A DNA stretch of 64,000 bases from Malaya genurostris (taxonomy: Eukaryota > Arthropoda > Insecta > Diptera > Culicidae). The notes under the pieces are model-generated. The model was not told where the DNA came from and did not search any database. It saw only the letters and a list, made by a program, of their open reading frames with translations. The position numbers and the translations under genes were made by a program. Positions 57,245 through 64,000 of the stretch are shown piece by piece (positions within the stretch are counted from its first letter, which is position 1; each line of letters starts with the position of its first letter). The stretch spans positions 104,243,128-104,307,127 of the forward strand of contig NC_080571.1 of the NCBI RefSeq assembly GCF_030247185.1, given 5' to 3'.

Positions 57245-57675
57245 TTTTCGTAACCTATGCCATTATATCACCGGAATCGTGAGTGACAGCCATTAGAATC
57301 CTCAAACCTGTATAATAAACCAATAGTAGTTTCCAAACGAGACTAATTTTGTTGAAATCGGTAGAGTCATCACGAGAAAATTGAGCGTTAAGAAATAATG
57401 TACGTTTTGTCAGTTACGTCACTTATACCATTATATATCCGAAATAAAAAGTGACAGCCATTTGATCTATGAACCTAATCAATGACCCAAAAGTAGCTTT
57501 AAAGTGAGCCTAAGTTAGTTGAAATCGGTTCAGCCATCTGTGAGAAAACGAGCAGAAAAAACAACGCGTGATGTCGGTTACGCCACAAGTCACGTTACGT
57601 TATACCATTATATCTGAAGTGACAGTAATTTGAGTTTCGAACTTGATTAATGACCTAATAATAGCTTTCAAAACT
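57245..57675 (+). repeat. Three diverged units of about 170 bp
   Basis: accattatat...gtgacagccatt recurs near 57259, 57429 and 57603. Each is followed by a tgacctaatagtagcttt-like block and gttgaaatcggttcagccat. The last block is shared with the 54939-56250 repeat, so the two are probably related families with different unit cores. Confidence 0.7.
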
Positions 57676-57679
57676 TTTT

Positions 57680-58100
57680 TTTATTAAACAATATATTAAA
57701 CTAAACTTAACTGTACTTCAGACAAGGATAACTGGCTTAAGGCTAGGATAATTTCATGAATTGTAACGTTGATGTTTTCGGTTCACATTGTCATATGCTG
57801 ATAACCGAAACTCAAGACTTAATAGTAGCTGCAGGACAAAATCTACGCCTATGACTTTTATCTACATCACATAAAAAATTGTATTCATTTTTCAATACTA
57901 CTCATTATAAGTTGAAGAATTTTTGCAATCTACATTTTGGTGTTGTAGGAAAGAGATCTATAATATATGTAACATGTGTATTTAAAAAATAGACAAAAAA
58001 TTTTTAACCTTCACCCGCACTGCCGAACTACCCATGCAGTAACTCATGGGTCAGCAGACAAAATTTGACAGTCCTATTAGTCGAACTCTAAGCGTGATGG
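57680..58100. other. No gene recognised
   Basis: AT-rich spacer with no feature seen. Confidence 0.45.
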
Positions 58101-58114
58101 CAAAATCAGTGAAG

Positions 58115-58880
58115 CAACTCGGTTCAGAAGTGTGCGCGTTCAAATAACGGCACTCCGTCGCCAACATCGTGCGGTACTTTGTGGAGGCCGGACACGCCCG
58201 TTCCGGCATCTACAACATCTTGGCATTATTGAACATTTTCCCGGCGAATCGCGAGGTGGCGCTGACGACGAGGCCTATCTCTCCCTGTATACTTTCGTAT
58301 TAACATCGTATTTTACTTCCCCTACGAAGGAAGTGAGCTCCGAGGTGAAGTTCATTTCACACACCATGTTCCTCAAGAAGGTGCTGCTGTGAATGACAAT
58401 CAGCGAGAAAGGGATGTCGAGGCCACTCTTTTTTCGCTCCGGACTGGCTGTGAACGGGGAAATTTATATTACGAAATGCCTACCGGAAGTTGCTTCGTTC
58501 ATCAAGAAATACCATAAGGGCAAAGACGCAGTGTTCTGACCGGATCTGGTGTCGGCTATTTTGGCCCACTTTGTAAAAATATCCACCAAATGTTGTAATA
58601 TTGTCGAAAAACCCTTCCGCAATAGGTAACTTAATGTGATTGGCTTCAAATTGCTACAACATGGGCTACTTAACATCTTAACTTAACTTAACAACTTAAC
58701 ATGGATTTATAGTTTGTTAGGTGGGCCAAAATATATGAAGTTGCCCAAATACCTCGGTTACCCTACTCGAAGAGATCGTTGGAGAAGATGGAGCGGCTGA
58801 ATATCCATGTGGTACCTAAGTCGACGAACTTGCTCAACGTCCCCTAGCTGCGTCCCAATGAGAATTTCTAGGCCAACCTG
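58115..58880 (+). pseudogene. Tc1/mariner D37E-type transposase relic
   Basis: Pieces in shifting frames follow the order of a mosquito DD37E-type transposase: VANIVRYFVEAGHARSGIYN (58155-58215), DDEAYL with the first catalytic Asp (58266), LKKVLL then a W-to-stop change, MTISEKGMSRPLFFRSGLAV, and CLPEVASFIKKYHKGKDAVF before another W-to-stop at PDLVSA (second Asp). About 220 bp of foreign or scrambled sequence (58560-58780) intervenes before IHVVPKSTNLLNVP and RPNENF-ANLKR, where the Glu codon region has drifted. The C-terminus is cut by the next transposon. Confidence 0.7.
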
Positions 58881-58890
58881 AAGCGTAATA

Positions 58891-59783
58891 CTATGTTCAC
58901 ACCTGCAGAAAATAACATGTTTTAACGATAGTACTATAAAGTTAAAACAGCACTGTTCACACTAAGATTATGTTATACGCATGACATATTACTTGGTATT
59001 GAGTTTGTTTATAAACAAACTGCAAAAATGCCTATGTCGCAGGTAGGAAAGAAAAAAGTATTTTGACAACATCCGAAAAATAAGAAATAAGCCAGGTACT
59101 TCTCCTAGCTATGAAGGATATTATCGTTTCACGCTTATTGCCAACGTTTCGAATATTTTTGAGCAGCAAATGATCAAAAAAGTCATCTTTTAATTCATAA
59201 ACAAAAGTGGTTGTACCAGTCTGCATTGCCAGGTCGTTTTTCCAAAAATCTGTATTCGGCGCAAAAATCTATCTGTATCATATCGGTATCAGAGTCTCTT
59301 CTACATAAGTAGTAGAGAATGTCATCAAGAGGTGAGCAAAAAAAGGTCCCACGACAACTTTTTCTCATGTCTATTCAAGCTAAAAACCAAAATCGGTACT
59401 TATCTGTATGATTCGTGAGTTATCGGTATTTCTGAAGTACATATCTGTATTACGGTATACACGGCAAAAATCTGTATAAATACCGAGAAATCGGTATACC
59501 TGGCAACGTTGGTACCAGTTTCCAGTTTTGTTTGATTATGATTACATGGCTACTTCGATGGAAAACTGCTGTTGTTGAACAGCTTGTCAATTGACATAGT
59601 CGTAAAGTGACGGAAAATGCTAGCAGGGTTGTGCTTTACTGACAATTATATCATGTTATTTCGGGAAAACATGTTTTAATGTGACGTTTCTGAATATGAA
59701 ATAACGTAAAAGTAAAACATGTTATTCCGCTTAAAACATGAAATCAAAGTTAAAACTTGTTTTAACTCATAGTGTGAACATAG
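58891..59783. mobile_element. TA-flanked element, TIR ctatgttcacac
   Basis: The ends ctatgttcacac (58891) and gtgtgaacatag (59772-59783) are inverted, with TA outside (58889-58890, 59784-59785). Subterminal aaaacatgtttt-type motifs recur at both sides. The insertion point lies in the C-terminal coding region of the preceding transposase relic. The interior includes a 64-codon minus-strand frame (59032-59226) that I cannot place and a smaller foldback segment. Confidence 0.7.
59226..59506. repeat. 281-bp foldback (MITE-like) nested in the TA element
   Basis: ttgccaggt at 59226 and acctggcaa at 59498-59506 are inverted. aaaatctgtattcgg and related tctgta/accgat motifs recur inverted inside. 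No firm target duplication was seen. Confidence 0.5.
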
Positions 59784-59785
59784 TA

Positions 59786-60630
59786 TAAGGTTATTCGCAA
59801 CGCTGTTTTATTTCATATGGACTGATCTACTTTAGATCTACAACTAAAACATGTCAAGCGCAACGCTACCTTCTCAGCAGGCGGTTCTATTTTGTTGGTC
59901 GTTGAGCGCTTGTTGAGCAACATACTGCACGAAATATTCGTTCAGTTTGCTGGAACGGTTTGTTGTTGTTTTTCTCTTGCAAAAATAGTGTGAAAATTAG
60001 GTGTTACCTTCATATAGAAAGAAGATTTGTTGTTATTCTATGTAAAGTAGAAGTATTGTACAGGTATGTAGTGTTAGTTTTAAAAAAATAAGTGACAAAA
60101 ACTTCGGAAATTGTCCAGTAAAACTAGTCCAACGGAGCCAGAGATGGAATGACTCACGCAAACTATGCACACTCTTACACATCTTTCATAAAATGTGTGT
60201 GCTGTATTTTTTCTCTTCTCTACGTAGCATGGTACGCACTCATTCTCAAAGCAGGATTTTCTGCGCGAGCGGGAGATGTGGGAGCTGTTAGAAATGGTGT
60301 GCATTTGCCGAATGTACTGCGTGACGTTCTCTTCATGTCTCACTCATTTAAGTGTGAGATCACAAAATCTTACACTGTGCAATCTTTTCTGTGCACATTT
60401 TGCTGGGTACAGCTTACTGCGCACTTATCATTTGTCGTTCTGTGTGGTATATCTGAGCTAGTGTGAATCAGGAGTTTTGATTCAAATGCATTTTCATCCC
60501 ATTGTATGATATGTTCTATATGTTCATGGTTTATGGCATTGATTGGTTTATGGCATTAACACTAGATTTCCAAATCAAAGCTGACTGCATCTAAAGCGTG
60601 CACAGTAGATATTATTATACGTAAATATTG
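59786..60630. other. No gene recognised
   Basis: The first bases may continue the interrupted transposase relic (ggttattcgcaac). The rest shows no family signature. Confidence 0.4.
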
Positions 60631-60640
60631 GTTATTTCAA

Positions 60641-61070
60641 ATGCGCATAGCTTCTTTGTGCGTAGTAGGAAATTTAACAATAGGCAAAATGATCTGCATT
60701 AAAGCAGATATCGCATCTAGGAAAGGAAGGTGCGTACTTGGCATTAATGAACAGTTGATAATCGATGGGAAAGTTGTGGTGCGCACACTTGCTATGGTAG
60801 AGCGGTTTAGTAGAAACACAACCGAAAATATTTACGAAGAAATTATAAAAGTGATGGATAAATTTGATATAAATATTAAACAACTATATTCAATTACTAC
60901 TGATAATGGTTCGAATTTTGTGAAGGATATCCGGTTACTGAGAGAAGCACAGCAAGAGTACATGGGAAGTGCAACAAATATGAATTTGGAAAACCAATCC
61001 GATATTAAGACTTCGAAGAAGATAACTTAGACGAGATAGAATAAACAAAAATGGATCTCCAGAGCAACTA
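60641..61070 (+). pseudogene. hAT transposase, upstream exon part
   Basis: A frame from 60641 contains MICIKADIASRKGRCVLGIN (first catalytic Asp), LIIDGKVVVRTLAM and LYSITTDNGSNFVKDI (second Asp in TDNGSN), the RNase H-like core of hAT transposases. A frameshift near 61010 leads to DFEEDNLDEIE and SPEQL in other frames. A BED zinc finger and the true N-terminus are not seen. Removing the mariner at 61071-61990 places cta-ag next to a consensus splice donor, gtaagt (61995). Confidence 0.75.
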
Positions 61071-61990
61071 ACAGATCGGCTGAAAAGTTCGTATCGTTTC
61101 TATAAGAGGGCGCTACTGGAATTAAATCCATAACATTTTCAGTTAGTACCAACCTTCAAAAGATACGTGTATAAATTTGACAGCTGTCAGATTATTAGGT
61201 TGTGAGATATTGCATTTTGAGTGAAGCTACTTTTGTTATTGTGAAAAAAATGGAAAAAAAGGAATTTCGTGTGTTGATGAAACACTACTTTTTGATGAAA
61301 AAAAGTGCCGCCGATACCAAAAAATGGCTTGATGAGTGTTATCCAGACTCTGCACAGGGCGAAGCAACAATTCGTAAGTGGTTTGCAAAATTTCGTACTG
61401 GTCATATGAGCACCGAAGACGATGAACGCAGTGGACGTCCAAAAGAGGCTGTTACCGATGAAAACGTGAAAAAAATCCACAAAATGATTTTCAATGACCG
61501 TAAAAAGAAGTTGATCGAGATAGCTGACACCCTAAACATATCAAAGGAACGTGTTGGACATATTATTCACGAATATTTGGATATGAGAAAGCTTTGTGCA
61601 AAATGGGTGCCGCGTGAGCTCACAATCAAGACAATGCACCGTGTCACAAGTCGATGAAAACCATGCTGAAATTGATCGAATTGGACTTCGAATTGCTCCC
61701 TCATCCACCGTATTCTCCAGATTTGGCCCCCAGTGACTTGTTCCTGTTCTCAGACCTCAAGAGAATGCTCGCTGGTAAAAAATTTAGAAGCAATGAAGAG
61801 GTAATCGCTGAAACTGAGGCCTATTTTGAGGCAAAGGACAAACCGTACCACAAAAATGGTATCGAAAAGTTGGAAGATCGCTATAATCGCTGTATCGCCT
61901 CTGATGGCAATTATGTTGAATAATAAAAACGAATTTTGGCAAAAAAATGTGTGTTTCTATTAAACGATACGAACTTTTCAGCCGAACTGT
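61071..61990 (+). mobile_element. Irritans-type mariner, internally deleted, inserted in a hAT exon
   Basis: TIRs of about 29 bp: acagatcggctgaaaagttc at the left and the inverse at the right, with one mismatch. TA lies on both sides (61069-61070, 61991-61992). It is 920 bp against about 1.28 kb for a complete element. The TIR and protein resemble the irritans group (Himar-like). It interrupts the hAT coding sequence a few bases before the intron. Confidence 0.9.
61250..61923 (+). pseudogene. Mariner DD34D transposase with internal deletion
   Basis: ATG 61250. The N-terminal half is intact: MEKKEFRVLMKHYFLMKK, WFAKFRTGHMSTEDDERSGR, MRKLCAKWVPRELT. About 120 codons, including the first catalytic Asp (DET region), are then deleted. 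The join falls at a short shared sequence (atcaa), and the frame shifts. The sequence resumes with DNAPCHKSMKTML (second Asp) and HPPYSPDLAPSDLFLFSDL (third Asp, 34 residues on) and ends RYNRCIASDGNYVE. It is inactive but little decayed otherwise. Confidence 0.88.
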
Positions 61991-61994
61991 TAAG

Positions 61995-62796
61995 GTAAGT
62001 TTAAAATTTTGATGAAAAGTTCAGTAGTATAGCATACTGTCTAAATTATATTAAATGTCCATATTTTATTATTGTTGTTAATATTTTGAGGATTTGAATT
62101 TCGAAATATGACCGGTAAATCCAAAACAGTATGCTGATCGACACATTCATCACCAATTAAACAATATTGTATGGTGGCTCGATGTGATATTTGTTTTATT
62201 TTGTTTTCAATGTATGTTTGAAATAGCATCACAATAGTTCCTAAAACAATTATTTGAAGTTATTCGAAGTACATTTAGATTAATGGCACATTTTTAATTT
62301 TTTTCTCTTTGGACATCTTTCTAATATATTGTTTGTACTAAATTCATCCATTGCTACGTAAATATGTTAAAAGGGGAAAATGTGATATACTGTAATAATT
62401 ATAAAAGCTAATAAAAATTTTAATAATTAAAATATTAATTAGTTTCACACGACATGTACATCAATAGTAATTATTAAATATTATTAAATAATTTTTTTTT
62501 AATAAATTGAAAATCACAACCGCTGTAAAATTCAATTGATTATCTATGTATTTTTATGCATAGTTCAGTTTCAGATTTAACGAAATTATTTTGGCGAGGT
62601 TGTAAATGTTTTTGTATATATATTTTTATTGCAAAGTTTGTTCGATTTAACATTTTGCTTTGTACATCAATTGTATTTTTCATAATGATGGAATGTGAAA
62701 ATATATTCATGTTTGTTTTAATAAAGGCTTGATTGCTGAACAAAATTTTTGAAAGAAAAAATCAATTTAATCTATGATGCAATTATAACGTTACAG
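61995..62796 (+). other. Predicted intron of the hAT transposase
   Basis: Donor AAG|GTAAGT at 61995 and acceptor TTACAG|T at 62796. Joining cta-ag to tgtcattgaa gives in-frame QLSVIESDATNDPEF. The 802-bp interior is very AT-rich and non-coding. Confidence 0.65.
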
Positions 62797-63995
62797 TGTC
62801 ATTGAATCTGATGCTACCAACGATCCTGAATTCTCTAGAGCAGAACTAATGGAGTTTCCTAACGATAAGCTTGCGGAAAATAATTCAGATGATGACCTAC
62901 CACTTATCAAACAACCTTATCTGACAGGTGTTAAGTGTGCAGCCCACGACATTCAACTATCAGTTTATGATGTGTTGAAGAGCAGATCTATATCAAACTT
63001 TCTGGTGAAAGTAGAAAATTGGTGAAAATATTGCGATCACAGCCATATTTCAACTCTTTTAAAATGGAAAAAACAGAAAAAAAACCTTTTCTGGATGGAG
63101 GTTCTGCTCATCTCATGGTGAAACGGATCGATGATGAGAAACCATTCATTCTGTCAATGCTATCGACAACTCTTTTAATGGAATTCGACGATAAATTTTG
63201 GGATATGGTTACCCGCTTTGTTTTTGTAACTAAGCCTCTTTACATTTTAACTAAAAAAATTCAAGAAGAGTCATTAACTTGTGGCTCAATGTATTTTTTT
63301 GGAAGGAGTGTTGCTTAGAACTTGATGAAGCAGACGATTCTCTTACCTCTAAGCTTCATGAAGCGCTGAAGAAGCGACAATACATGTGGCTTCATAATCC
63401 AGTTTTTTCAGCAGCTTTGTATGTGGATTTCGAATGATTTCGAGCCTCCAATTTTTTCAACTGAACAAAAAGAGGAAGCCATAGCAAGTTCGTTTTAGGA
63501 TTAATAATGCTTAATACAATATTTCTATCATAAATAGCAACACCTGATGAAAACCTTCGATTATCTCCGCACTTTCGGAAGTGATGCTGAAGTGATAGTA
63601 AATTCGCCATAATCAACATCAACAAATGAGCAAGGTCTAAGTCGTGTGGAGAAATTACTCTCAAAACATCGACAAGCTAAACCCTCGAGTTCTTATGATA
63701 TGGAGAGAAAACTCAGAAGAATTTCATTGGATCTGTAACTTCCTCTTCATGCAGATGTCTAGCTTTTTGGGAAAAACGAAAAAGAGAAGATAAGGAACTT
63801 TCGGACCTGTCCCTAACTGCTCTGCGAATGCCGCGCACACAAGTTTCAGTGGAACGAAGTTTCAACGGGCTGTCTCAAATATTGACGAAATCACGAATGA
63901 ATTTAAGCACAGTACCACTAGAAAAATTCTTTTTGTTAAATCGAACAAAGTTGAATCAAAACAAATTTTTTGAAAAAATCTTACAGATACGCTTT
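62797..63995 (+). pseudogene. hAT transposase, downstream exon with hATC dimerisation domain
   Basis: Reads VIESDATNDPEFSRAELMEF, then LTGVKCAAHDIQLSVYDVLK, a frameshift near 63018, LVKILRSQPYF...KKPFLDGG, FWDMVTRFVFVTKPL and, in another frame, LHEALKKRQYMWLHNPVFSA. After more stops, the C-terminal hATC domain reads LSLTALRMPRTQVSVERSFN, GLSQILTKSRMNLS and EKFFLLNR (63810-63950), including the Glu region of the catalytic triad. Multiple frameshifts make it a pseudogene. It may continue beyond the window edge. Confidence 0.75.
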
Positions 63996-64000
63996 TCTTG

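Noticed and set aside
58891..59783. P-element or hAT classification of this element
   Set aside because: No 8-bp duplication is visible, and TA flanks fit better.

Overview
The window is animal DNA, most likely from a mosquito (family Culicidae). The Jockey and I-clade retrotransposons, the tRNA-derived SINE tails, the TA-flanked Tc1/mariner relics and the 1.3 kb interspersed repeat near 55 kb are all repeat types I associate with mosquito genomes. That is recognition from memory, not a search. I found no host protein-coding gene I could defend. Nearly everything recognisable is transposable elements, their decayed genes, satellites and foldback DNA, often inserted into one another.

0-16.4 kb. 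A Jockey-clade LINE (422-7321, + strand) keeps an open EN-RT frame, but its ORF1 is cut by a 5'-truncated I-clade LINE inserted in antisense. Next come three PIF/Harbinger-like MITEs, a Tc1-type transposase relic, and a foldback element carrying two inverted hammerhead-ribozyme folds. That foldback is itself split by a 1.5 kb TA-flanked transposon. A hairpin-rearranged DD41D transposon and a pure 7-bp satellite close the region.

16.4-30 kb. A full-length I-clade LINE (18360-24520) with 12-bp target duplications has both ORFs open. It is followed by a 2.2 kb AT-rich retroposon with a 24-bp target duplication, a SINE and a 302-bp MITE.

30-42 kb. A CT/TA microsatellite leads into decayed tandem repeats. 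A second Jockey copy (32289-37131, - strand) follows, with two 4-bp frameshifts and an expanded TA microsatellite in its 3' UTR. Then come a 355-bp near-perfect palindrome, two SINE-like segments and a third hammerhead fold (41595-41692).

42-64 kb. A 5.0 kb element with about 0.9 kb terminal inverted repeats encloses a degenerate cysteine-rich gene. Beyond it lie several Tc1/mariner relics, an 11-bp minisatellite, a SINE whose A and B boxes have been fused by deletion, a tandem-repeat-bearing interspersed element, and a hAT transposase pseudogene with a visible intron. An internally deleted irritans-type mariner sits in that hAT gene, next to the splice donor.

The only frames that look undamaged are the two I-clade ORFs and the ORF2 of the first Jockey copy. 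The observations I rate highest are the hammerhead folds, which keep the same core and architecture with entirely different stem I sequences, and the long-TIR element.
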